Below, in pieces: positions 1 to 6,529 of a stretch of DNA of 21,553 nucleotides. The notes beneath the pieces are model-generated. The model saw only the letters and a list, made by a program, of their open reading frames with translations. It ran no database searches and was not told the DNA's origin. A program made the translations under genes and the position numbers. Source of the DNA: Acidobacteriota bacterium (GTDB lineage Bacteria > Acidobacteriota > Terriglobia > Terriglobales > Acidobacteriaceae); assembly GCA_021802085.1 (NCBI GenBank), contig JAKAAZ010000029.1, positions 1 through 21,553 on the forward strand, written 5' to 3'. Position 1 is the stretch's first letter. Each line of letters starts with the position of its first letter.

Positions 1-1038
1 GACGAGCGGAATCTTCTGGTCAACGTCCCAGAAGAAGCGGGCGTCGTTGAATCTGGCGCGGAGCACGCGTTCGTTGCCGTGACGTATGACGGCGGCTCCT
101 GCTTCGTCTACTTCAATATTCAGCACCGCGAGAAAATTCGGCAGCAACTTTCCTTCCGCATCTTCCAGAGCAAAATACTTCTGGTGATCGCGCATCACCG
201 TCACCAGAATTTCTTCCGGCAACGCCAGATGCTCTTTCTCGAAGTTGCCGAGCAGCACTGTCGGCCATTCAGTCAGATTGGTTACGGTATCCACTAGCTC
301 TTCGTTCTCGCGCCAGCGCGCGCTTGGAATCTGTCGCGTCGCCGCATCCAGCGCCTTGCGGATGCGATGTTTTCTGGCTTCTGGATCAACCTGCACATGG
401 GCTGAAACCAGCTTTTCCGCATACTCGTGTGGCGCGCGAATGACGACGGGCTTGTCTCCGTGCAACACGCGATGGCCATAGGTGACTCGATTCGCGATGA
501 CGCCGGCGAATTCCAGCGGCAACACTTCTTCATCGAGCAGCGCCAGCAACCAACGCACCGGACGCACACAACGTTCCGGCTTCCCTGCCCGCCAGTACAT
601 GTTCTTCGGCCAATAGATTCCAGCAATCTCGGCAGGCAGGCTACGCGTCAGCACGTCCGCGGCGGTGCGCCCACGACGATACACGGTGGCCGAGACATAC
701 TCTCCCTTGGCATTCTGGATCGTCTTGAGCGCCGAAACATCCACTCCGGATTTTTTTGCAAACGCCATCGCGGCCGGGGTTGGTGCGCCATCTTTGTACG
801 CGACTTTTGTCGACGGGCCGACAATTTCTTCTTCCATGTCGGGCTGCCCTGGCAACAGGCCTTCCGCCAGCACAGCGAGACGGCGCGGCGTGGAACAGCT
901 CGTTACCCGCAGAATGTTTGTTCCAAGACGCTCGCGCGTCAGCAGTTTTTCCACGCGCTGGGCCAATTCCGTCTGCGCAGCGAAAATCATGCTGGCGGGG
1001 ATTTCTTCCAGTCCAATTTCAAGCAAAAAAGCAGGCAT
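1..1038 (-). CDS. glyS: Glycyl-tRNA synthetase beta subunit (N-terminal part, runs off left edge)
   Basis: This is the beta subunit of the bacterial alpha2beta2 glycyl-tRNA synthetase, which supplies tRNA-binding and editing-like domains to the complex that charges tRNA-Gly in the cytosol. The first 346 codons are visible and the frame stays open to base 1. The family's usual length is near 690 residues, so roughly half is present. The N-terminus begins MPAFLLEIGLEEIPASM, matching the conserved FLxEIGxEExP start of GlyS. Later stretches such as RRLAVLAEGL, GPSTKVAYKDGAPTPAA, RPVRWLLALLD and MRDHQKYFALED (near residue 300) are typical of the family. The ATG at 1038 is chosen because AGGAAG lies just upstream and the family start follows directly. 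It sits 36 bases after glyQ and is almost certainly co-transcribed with it. Confidence 0.95.
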   Translation of the reverse strand, partial: MPAFLLEIGLEEIPASMIFAAQTELAQRVEKLLTRERLGTNILRVTSCSTPRRLAVLAEGLLPGQPDMEEEIVGPSTKVAYKDGAPTPAAMAFAKKSGVDVSALKTIQNAKGEYVSATVYRRGRTAADVLTRSLPAEIAGIYWPKNMYWRAGKPERCVRPVRWLLALLDEEVLPLEFAGVIANRVTYGHRVLHGDKPVVIRAPHEYAEKLVSAHVQVDPEARKHRIRKALDAATRQIPSARWRENEELVDTVTNLTEWPTVLLGNFEKEHLALPEEILVTVMRDHQKYFALEDAEGKLLPNFLAVLNIEVDEAGAAVIRHGNERVLRARFNDARFFWDVDQKIPLV

Positions 1039-1074
1039 TCGACTCGCTTCCTGACATTTCGTATCCAAAAAGAT

Positions 1075-2046
1075 TTAAGCGGCAGCGGACTGTATTTGCT
1101 GCGCTGCGTATGCTTTCGCCACAGCCACCGCCAATGCACGAATTCTTGCAATCGCACCGACACGCTCCGTCACGGAGATGGCCCCGCGCGCATCCAGCAG
1201 GTTGAAAAGGTGCGAGCACTTCAAGCACAGATCAAAAGCAGCTAGCAGCGGCAGACGGCTGCGCGCTTCAGCATTAGCGTCTTCCGGCAGCGCTCGCGCT
1301 TCCGACACCAGCGCCTGGCACTCTTCCTCATACAGCCTGAAATGCTGCCACAGTTTCTCCACATCGGCCTTTTCAAAGTTGTAGACGGAGAACTGCACTT
1401 CCTCCACAAACCGTACTTCTCCGTACGTCACTTCCCTGCCGCTGTCCGGCTCGCGCGCCCAGACAATGTCATAGATGGAATCGACATCCTGCAAAAATGC
1501 GGCGATGCGCTCCAAGCCATAGGTGATCTCACCGGCGATGGGATCGAGATCGATGCCGCCGCACTGCTGAAAATACGTGAACTGCGTAATCTCCAGGCCA
1601 TCCAGCATCACCTGCCAACCGATGCCCCAGGCCCCTAGCGTCGGCGACTCCCAATTGTCCTCTTCGAACTTCACGTCGTGCTGACGCAGATCGATCCCGA
1701 TCGCCTGCAAAGATTCCAGATACAGTACCTGAATATTCTCGGGCGGCGGCTTCAAAATCACCTGGAGTTGCGTGTGCTTGAAGAGGCGGTTGGGGTTTTG
1801 CCCATAGCGGCCATCCGCAGGGCGCCGCGATGGCTGCGCATACGCCACGCGAAACGGCTTCGGGCCCAGCACGCGCAGAAATGTCTCAGGAGACATGGTG
1901 CCGGCGCCCACTTCCACGTCATACGCCTGCTGCAAAATGCAGCCTCGGCTGGCCCAGAATTGTTGCAGCTGGAACAGCAATTCCTGAAACGTCAGCGGAA
2001 CTTTTCTGTCGAAGGGGTGATTCGATGCCACAGCAGGAAACTCCAT
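1075..2046 (-). CDS. glyQ: Glycyl-tRNA synthetase alpha subunit
   Basis: Catalytic alpha subunit of the heterotetrameric glycyl-tRNA synthetase, a class II aminoacyl-tRNA synthetase forming glycyl-adenylate and charging tRNA-Gly. The 323-residue product has the GlyQ core: LTFQELLFQLQQFWASRGC (18-36), GAGTMSPETFLRVLGP (47-62), QPSRRPADGRYGQNPNR (71-87), EEDNWESPTLGAWGIGW (128-144), QFTYFQQCGG (155-164) and the motif-3 region EITYGLERIA (173-182). It is slightly longer than many GlyQ proteins because of a 17-residue N-terminal lead and an Ala-rich C-terminus. The ATG at 2046 has no clear Shine-Dalgarno sequence but is the only ATG ahead of the conserved region. It lies 63 bases after recO and 36 bases before glyS, a housekeeping cluster read on the minus strand. 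Confidence 0.97.
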   Translation of the reverse strand: MEFPAVASNHPFDRKVPLTFQELLFQLQQFWASRGCILQQAYDVEVGAGTMSPETFLRVLGPKPFRVAYAQPSRRPADGRYGQNPNRLFKHTQLQVILKPPPENIQVLYLESLQAIGIDLRQHDVKFEEDNWESPTLGAWGIGWQVMLDGLEITQFTYFQQCGGIDLDPIAGEITYGLERIAAFLQDVDSIYDIVWAREPDSGREVTYGEVRFVEEVQFSVYNFEKADVEKLWQHFRLYEEECQALVSEARALPEDANAEARSRLPLLAAFDLCLKCSHLFNLLDARGAISVTERVGAIARIRALAVAVAKAYAAQQIQSAAA

Positions 2047-2109
2047 TCAAAAATACGGATGCGTTGATGCTGATTGTATCGAATCTATCGAGGCCGGGGT
2101 CGAAACCGA

Positions 2110-2853
2110 TCATCCCCCGAGGCGAGACAATGCATCTGCGGAGTTCAGCCGCCGCTCTGTGTGGCGCTCCAGTGTCCGCACTAGAAAGCGGCGCAGGTCC
2201 TGTCCGGATTGCCGTGTCCACGGCTCGCCGCTCATCGCGCGAATCGGATCGCGCGACATTCGCTGCGCCAACTCCAGCGAATCGCGGCCCAGCATGCTGC
2301 TGTTCGGCTTCTTGTGGCGCGCGCAACTCAGCCCATCGGCCAACGCGTGAAAATAGGCAGCCTCGCCCGCGAGGGACTGGCCGCAATCCGTGCATCGATC
2401 CGTCTCCGGCAGCCAGCCAATCAACCGCGTGACCCACAGGGAAAAATAAGTGAGCGGCATCCAGCAATGATCCACGCGGCTTTGTTCCAGCACCGCGAGC
2501 GTCAGGCGGAAGATGGCATCCTGCGGGTCATGGTCCGGCAGCACATTCTCCAGCACCTCCGCGTAATAGGCAAGCGTGGCCGCGCGAAGATAATCAATTG
2601 GGTGCGCCAGCGGCGATGCGATCGCCTCAAAATGATCCATCCGTACCAATTCCTGGCGCGGCCTCTCCGCGTACGTCGCGTGGACGTAGGTCATCGGCTC
2701 CAGCGCTCCGCCAAAGCGTTTTCTCGATTTCAGAGCGGCCTTGGCCACGCCGCGCACCTTACCTAAATCGCGCGTCAGCAGGGAGACCAGCAGGTCCGAT
2801 TCCCGCAGCGGCCAGGTCCGCAGTACGATCGCCTCAGATTCATGCAGGATCAT
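2110..2853 (-). CDS. recO: DNA repair protein RecO
   Basis: RecO acts in the RecFOR pathway, helping RecA load onto SSB-coated single-stranded DNA during gap repair. From the chosen start the product has 247 residues, normal for the family. The N-terminal OB-fold region opens ILHESEAIVLRTWPLRESD and continues LLTRDLGKVRGVAKAA, both characteristic. A metal-site-like set C154-x2-C157 and C177-x2-H180 lies in CTDCGQ and LSCARH; many RecO proteins have CxxC pairs here, so the last ligand being His is a small variation. An upstream in-frame ATG at 2910 would add 19 residues, but it abuts the U-tract of the ferredoxin terminator, so the internal ATG at 2853, directly before the conserved start, is preferred. 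No strong ribosome binding site is seen at either. Confidence 0.93.
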   Translation of the reverse strand: MILHESEAIVLRTWPLRESDLLVSLLTRDLGKVRGVAKAALKSRKRFGGALEPMTYVHATYAERPRQELVRMDHFEAIASPLAHPIDYLRAATLAYYAEVLENVLPDHDPQDAIFRLTLAVLEQSRVDHCWMPLTYFSLWVTRLIGWLPETDRCTDCGQSLAGEAAYFHALADGLSCARHKKPNSSMLGRDSLELAQRMSRDPIRAMSGEPWTRQSGQDLRRFLVRTLERHTERRLNSADALSRLGG

Positions 2854-2910
2854 GGCGTGGAAGAGAGTTACAGTCGAGGGGCTTGAATCGCATCCGAAAG
2901 CGGCGGCCAA

Positions 2911-2943
2911 TAAAAAGCGCGCAGCCCTGGGGCTGCGCGCTTT
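2911..2943 (-). terminator. Rho-independent terminator of the ferredoxin gene
   Basis: A perfect 11-base inverted repeat, GCGCGCAGCCC (2917-2927) and GGGCTGCGCGC (2930-2940), is followed on the minus strand by the run TTTTTA (2916-2911). It begins about 20 bases after the stop codon of the ferredoxin gene. The GC-rich stem and U-tract are the classical intrinsic terminator. The structure sits just ahead of recO, so recO transcription must start in the short 58-base gap between it and 2853, or depend on readthrough. Confidence 0.85.
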
Positions 2944-2961
2944 CCTGAGACAGAAACAAAA

Positions 2962-3222
2962 CTAGCGGCCGAAATGCTGCGCGTTGATCTGTTCGTAATT
3001 CTTCCATTTTTCCGGCAAATCGTCGGCGGTGAAAATGGCCGACACCGGGCAGACCGGCACGCAGGCGCCGCAATCGATGCACTCCACTGGATCGATGAAA
3101 AGCTGATTGGATTCCGCAAAGCCGTCTTCATCCTTTTTAGGATGAATGCAATCCACCGGACAGGCATCGACGCAGGCGGTATCTTTCGTGCCGATGCAGG
3201 GTTCTGCAATTACGTAAGCCAT
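2962..3222 (-). CDS. fdxA: 7Fe-type ([3Fe-4S][4Fe-4S]) ferredoxin, FdxA-like
   Basis: Small cytosolic electron carrier of 86 residues. Cysteines fall at 9, 17, 21 and 25 (CIGTKDTACVDACPVDC) and 48, 51, 54 and 58 (CIDCGACVPVC). The first motif lacks the second Cys of a standard CxxCxxC cluster (Thr12 in its place). Together with the MAYVIAEPC start and the WKNY-containing tail, this matches the bacterial 7Fe ferredoxins of the Azotobacter FdI and mycobacterial FdxA type. By analogy C9, C17 and C58 would hold a [3Fe-4S] cluster; C21, C48, C51 and C54 a [4Fe-4S] cluster; C25 would be free. GAGGAG lies 11 bases before the ATG. It is flanked by its own candidate promoter and a strong terminator, so it is probably a single-gene unit. 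The redox partner cannot be told from the context. Confidence 0.93.
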   Translation of the reverse strand: MAYVIAEPCIGTKDTACVDACPVDCIHPKKDEDGFAESNQLFIDPVECIDCGACVPVCPVSAIFTADDLPEKWKNYEQINAQHFGR

Positions 3223-3262
3223 GGGTGAAAATTCTCCTCACAGGGACTAGCAAGTCAACTCG

Positions 3263-3271
3263 ATTGTAGCA
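3263..3271 (-). promoter_or_regulatory. Candidate extended -10 promoter element for ferredoxin
   Basis: On the minus strand TGC-TACAAT (3271-3263) forms an extended -10 element about 40 bases before the ferredoxin ATG, leaving room for a leader containing the GAGGAG ribosome binding site. No good -35 box is present at the usual distance, which extended -10 promoters can tolerate. The only evidence is motif similarity and placement. Confidence 0.35.
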
Positions 3272-3335
3272 GCACAGCTATAGGAATTTCTCCACGACTG
3301 GCAAAAATGACGCAAGCGCGCGGCTTTGCCAGCCA

Positions 3336-4235
3336 TCATCTCTCCGCTGAGGAAGCCTGCCCAGTCCGCAGGACGGCGAACTCTCGCGCAGACGGGATGG
3401 GTTCCAGATTGCGTCCTGCAAACATGTCTTGAAACAGATCCACCAAAGGCGCATGGATCTTTCCATTGGTGGCAAGGACCTCCGCACTGGCCAGATGGAA
3501 CGGACTGCCGTCGACGTACGTGACGGTCCCTCCCGCTTCCCGCACCAGCAGAACGCCCGCCGAGGTATCCCATGCGTTCAGATTGAACTCCCAATAGCCA
3601 TCGAGGCGACCGCAGGCGGTATACGCCAAGTCAAGCGCGGCGGAACCCGCCCGGCGTACTCCATGCGACCGCAAGGTGATTTCCTGATAGAAATGCGCGT
3701 TCGGATTGGCGTGCCGTTTGCGGCTGGGAAAGCCAGTCGCGATCAGAGATTCGGCCAGCGTTTCCGCCGACGAAACATGAATCGGCTTGCCGTTCAAATA
3801 TGCGCCACGACCCTTTTCCGCCACAAACAGCTGGTCCCGCAAAGGATCGTAAATCACCCCGGCAACCAGTTCTCCGTCTGCATCCGCGGGTGTGCCGGCG
3901 GGACGATGTTCCAGCCCCATGGAGACGCAAAAGGCCGGAAAGCCATGGGCAAAATTCGTGGTGCCGTCCAGCGGATCGATATACCAGCGATACTCACAAT
4001 CCATTTGTGAGCGAGTGCCTTCTTCGCCCACAATGCCGTAATCCGGCCACTGTGCGCGAAGCCGGTCGACCAGGAATGCTTCACTCTCGCGGTCGGCGAT
4101 CGTCACCAAATCCGCTTCGCCTTTATATTCGGTGGCTACTCCGCGTTCATAATGAGAGCGCAGCAGCGCGCCGGCGGAGCGCGCCATCTCCGACGCCGGA
4201 CCGGCATGGGGAAAGTGAAGATCGACCGCGCTCAT
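3336..4235 (-). CDS. Inositol monophosphatase family protein (SuhB-like)
   Basis: Mg-dependent sugar/inositol phosphate phosphatase of the IMPase fold, 299 residues. Metal-binding motifs are intact: GEE at 70-72, IDPLDGTTNF at 86-95 (Asp87 and Asp90), and WDTSAG at 222-227 (Asp223). The substrate cannot be decided from sequence: inositol-1-phosphate, fructose-1,6-bisphosphate, histidinol phosphate or PAP are all hydrolysed by relatives, and SuhB also has an RNA polymerase-associated role in enterobacteria. The ATG at 4235 overlaps the stop of the upstream Hfq-like gene as ATGA, so translation is probably coupled. The product has about 30 residues of C-terminal tail beyond the usual end of the fold. 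It is probably the last gene of the moaDE-vwa-hfq-like operon. Confidence 0.93.
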   Translation of the reverse strand: MSAVDLHFPHAGPASEMARSAGALLRSHYERGVATEYKGEADLVTIADRESEAFLVDRLRAQWPDYGIVGEEGTRSQMDCEYRWYIDPLDGTTNFAHGFPAFCVSMGLEHRPAGTPADADGELVAGVIYDPLRDQLFVAEKGRGAYLNGKPIHVSSAETLAESLIATGFPSRKRHANPNAHFYQEITLRSHGVRRAGSAALDLAYTACGRLDGYWEFNLNAWDTSAGVLLVREAGGTVTYVDGSPFHLASAEVLATNGKIHAPLVDLFQDMFAGRNLEPIPSAREFAVLRTGQASSAER

Positions 4236-4534
4236 GCCAGGGAATCCCCGTCCGCTTCTTTGTCTTTCCGTGGCGCGGGTCGTCGGGTCTGTTCCGTAAT
4301 GGTCAAAATCTGGCGCTTGTAAATGAAGAGATTCGGCTTGCCTTCCCGGGTGAGGCGAATCATGCGGTCGTCAAAATATTCGATCCAGCCATGCAGCGAT
4401 TCGCCATCCCGTAATTGCACCATGACCGGCGTCTGCCGCTCGCTCAAAGTGCGCAGGTAGATCGCTTCCTGCCCTGTTTCCGTTTGAGGATGATGGGATT
4501 TCTGTTTGCGCCGACCGCTGCCAGAGGTGTTCAC
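4232..4534 (-). CDS. Hfq-like Sm-fold RNA-binding protein (divergent)
   Basis: A 100-residue protein whose centre (21-82) aligns by eye with the Hfq Sm domain. GQEAIYLRTLSERQTPVMV corresponds to the Hfq N-terminal helix, LRDGESLHGWIEYFDDRMIRL to Sm1, and FIYKRQILTI to Sm2. Hfq Q8 is kept as Gln22. The Sm2 YKH signature is YKR (72-74), so the uridine-contacting His is absent, and the rim arginine patch RRER reads SERQ. Both ends are basic and polar extensions. A post-transcriptional RNA-binding role is inferred from the fold. The start is GTG at 4534, 17 bases after the vwa gene, with no clear Shine-Dalgarno. A TATACT hexamer lies 6 bases upstream but without a -35 box. It overlaps the phosphatase gene by ATGA. 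Confidence 0.82.
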   Translation of the reverse strand: MNTSGSGRRKQKSHHPQTETGQEAIYLRTLSERQTPVMVQLRDGESLHGWIEYFDDRMIRLTREGKPNLFIYKRQILTITEQTRRPAPRKDKEADGDSLA

Positions 4535-4551
4535 GAGGGTAGTATATCGTT

Positions 4552-5499
4552 TCAGTGCGCGGGTTGGGCGTAATAGCCGGTGCGGTAATCGAGATGATAG
4601 GCCCGATTCAAGGGCTGCTTTGTCATCCGAACCTGAATCCGGCGAAACCCGCCGGGCTGGGATTCCATCCCCGCCTCGGCCGACGCGGGATAGTAGCCCA
4701 GCAGATACTCCGAGCGAAGGGCAAGAGAGAGATGCGCCATGGCGCCTTGCAACGGGTTGGAGGCGTCGATATAAAAGTACTGACCGCCGGTATCTCGGGA
4801 AAGCTGAATCAGAGCATGTTCGCCGCCCAGATCGCGACCGGCGTCGGCGTCAATGGGAACCAGGATCAGGCTTTCAATACTCGTCTGCGCGCGCAATGCC
4901 GCGGTTCGAGCCTGCTGGTAGTCCACTCCAGGAACGCTGTTCGAGCCGTCGCTGATTACCACGATGACTTTGCGACCCGTATATAGCTCGAGATCGCTCG
5001 CGCCACGCGCAATCGCCGCGTACAAAGCTGTCGGCCCGTCTCCCTGCAGGCGTCGCAAGCCGCGATCCAAGCTGCGAAGATTGCCAGTGAACGGAACAAC
5101 CTCCGTCACATCGCCGGCGAATCCCAATAGCTCCAGGCGATCTCCTGGACGCAACAGGGAACGGGCAAACTCGTACGCGGCCTGGCGGGCAAGCGGCAGA
5201 TCTTTGCGGACGCTCACGCTGGTGTCGATGGCGAAAACAAGCGACAGAGGCTGTGTCGCATTCGGTTCAAATAGCCGGATCGTTTCCGGATGACCATCCT
5301 CGGTAAGCATGAAGTCGTCTCGACTCAGGCCATCGACCGGTCTGCCGCGGCCATCCGTAACATTGACCGGAACATTCACCAGATTCACATGGACTCGCAG
5401 CGATCCGCTGGAAACCGCAGGTGGCGCAGCCACCTGCGCCGATGCTGCGAGAACCATGGCCAAGGCCGCGAAGGCAACTCCAGCCGTGCGTCCACTCAC
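4552..5499 (-). CDS. Secreted VWFA-domain protein (Acidobacterial VWA-related family)
   Basis: A 315-residue protein with an N-terminal signal peptide (hydrophobic 8-24, AALAMVLAASAQVAA), a short beta-rich N-terminal section (LRVHVNLVNVPVNVTDG then GLSRDDFMLTEDG, 34-69) and a von Willebrand A domain from about 83 to 285. The MIDAS metal site looks complete: DTSVS at 92-96, Thr157 in DGPTALY, and Asp184 in ISDGSN. The layout of a signal peptide, an LVxVPVxVxDxxG strand and VWA is that of the family expanded in Acidobacteria (TIGR03436-type). Its partners are unknown; extracytoplasmic protein or metal-dependent ligand binding is inferred. The GTG start at 5499 overlaps the moaDE stop as GTGA, arguing for translational coupling. 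The next gene, Hfq-like, starts 17 bases after the stop. Confidence 0.88.
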   Translation of the reverse strand: MSGRTAGVAFAALAMVLAASAQVAAPPAVSSGSLRVHVNLVNVPVNVTDGRGRPVDGLSRDDFMLTEDGHPETIRLFEPNATQPLSLVFAIDTSVSVRKDLPLARQAAYEFARSLLRPGDRLELLGFAGDVTEVVPFTGNLRSLDRGLRRLQGDGPTALYAAIARGASDLELYTGRKVIVVISDGSNSVPGVDYQQARTAALRAQTSIESLILVPIDADAGRDLGGEHALIQLSRDTGGQYFYIDASNPLQGAMAHLSLALRSEYLLGYYPASAEAGMESQPGGFRRIQVRMTKQPLNRAYHLDYRTGYYAQPAH

Positions 5500-6269
5500 G
5501 ACTGCTCGCCGCCGATATCGGCCTTCGCAGGGGCATGGGTCGAGATCTCTGCTGGAAATGGTTCGCCGTCGGCCCAGACCGCGCCGTCTTCAAACCATTC
5601 CTTCTTCCAAATGGGGACTGTTCTTTTCAGCGTGTCGATGATCCATCGGCAGGCCTCAAAGGCCTGCGCGCGATGCGCGGAAGCCACGGCGATCAGAACG
5701 CTGGTCTCGCCGATCCGCAGGCGTCCCAGCCGATGAACCAACGCAATTTCGCGAACGGCGAAGCGTTGTTTTGCATCGCTGACCAGTGCCCGCATCTGGT
5801 TGAGCGCCATCGCTTCATATGCCTCGTAATCGAGAAACAGCGTGCGACGTCCGCGCGTGTGATTGCGGACAATGCCGTCGAAAACAACCACTGCGCCAGC
5901 CTCGCCCTCTTTGACCTGCGCGACCAGTGTGCCGGCGTCGATGGCCTCGCGCTGCAACCGAACCAAATCGACCTGCGGACCTACAGCCCTCGGAGAATCA
6001 TGGTCGGCGCAGCCGCCACTGACAGGAGGCAGCAAAGCCACTTCATCCCCCTCATGCAGCACATGGGATGGAAGCGCATATTCTCGGTTCACGGCAATTG
6101 CCAGGGAGTTGGCGAATTTCTGCATCTGTGGAGAGGCGATCATGAAACGGCGCAGAAACTCCTCCACCGTGGCCAGTTCCGGCAGTTCCATCGTCTCGCT
6201 GAACGGGGGTTCCCCGTCGCGAGCCAGCAGGTCCTTCAACGCGCCAAACAGCAGAATCCGTACTCGCAT
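5496..6269 (-). CDS. Molybdopterin synthase, fused MoaD-MoaE
   Basis: Both subunits of molybdopterin synthase in one 257-residue chain. The enzyme converts cPMP to molybdopterin, with MoaD carrying the sulfur as a C-terminal thiocarboxylate. Residues 1-86 are MoaD (MRVRILLFGALKDLLA, then HEGDEVALLPPVSGG with the Gly-Gly at 85-86). Residues 98-245 are MoaE: DGIVRNHTRGR (131-141), LDYEAYEAMA (147-156), HRLGRLRIGE (179-188) and IDTLKRTVPIWKKEW (211-225) with the catalytic lysines. Because MoaD needs a free C-terminal glycine, the chain should be cut after Gly86, as reported for the fused mycobacterial MoaX. An upstream in-frame start at 6353 adds 28 residues outside the family; the ATG at 6269 begins MoaD exactly and has GGAAGAG upstream. 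First gene of a likely four-gene operon. Confidence 0.92.
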   Translation of the reverse strand: MRVRILLFGALKDLLARDGEPPFSETMELPELATVEEFLRRFMIASPQMQKFANSLAIAVNREYALPSHVLHEGDEVALLPPVSGGCADHDSPRAVGPQVDLVRLQREAIDAGTLVAQVKEGEAGAVVVFDGIVRNHTRGRRTLFLDYEAYEAMALNQMRALVSDAKQRFAVREIALVHRLGRLRIGETSVLIAVASAHRAQAFEACRWIIDTLKRTVPIWKKEWFEDGAVWADGEPFPAEISTHAPAKADIGGEQS

Positions 6270-6529
6270 AGCTCTAGCTTCTCTTCCGCACTCGATATCC
6301 CTTCTCATCAAGGATAGAATGAACCTTTGCCGTAACAGTACAGCAATTTGCAATCACGATCGGTGTTGCATGCGAAATGCCGATACGGGCCAAACGCACC
6401 TATGCGCATACTGAACGAAACTGATTAAGATCAGGCTTGACGAGAAATACTGACTGGACTCGGCTGAAAATGTGCGTGCCCAGACCGCTGTTCCACCCAA
6501 AACGAAACCAGCAGGTGCCCTTCGATTCC

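Noticed and set aside
427..1245. 272-residue plus-strand open frame across the glyS/glyQ junction
   Set aside because: It crosses two well-supported genes on the opposite strand and shows only Arg/His-rich shadow composition.
3298..3332. Eight-base inverted repeat CTGGCAAA / TTTGCCAG after the phosphatase gene
   Set aside because: The 19-base loop and absence of a U-tract make a terminator call weak; it may be chance.
5421..6317. 298-residue plus-strand open frame opposite moaDE
   Set aside because: No recognisable domain; the minus-strand MoaD-MoaE motifs explain the region fully.
6437..6529. N-terminal extension of the alanine aminotransferase from TTG 6437 or ATG 6470
   Set aside because: The added residues do not resemble the family, whose start pattern begins just after ATG 6530.
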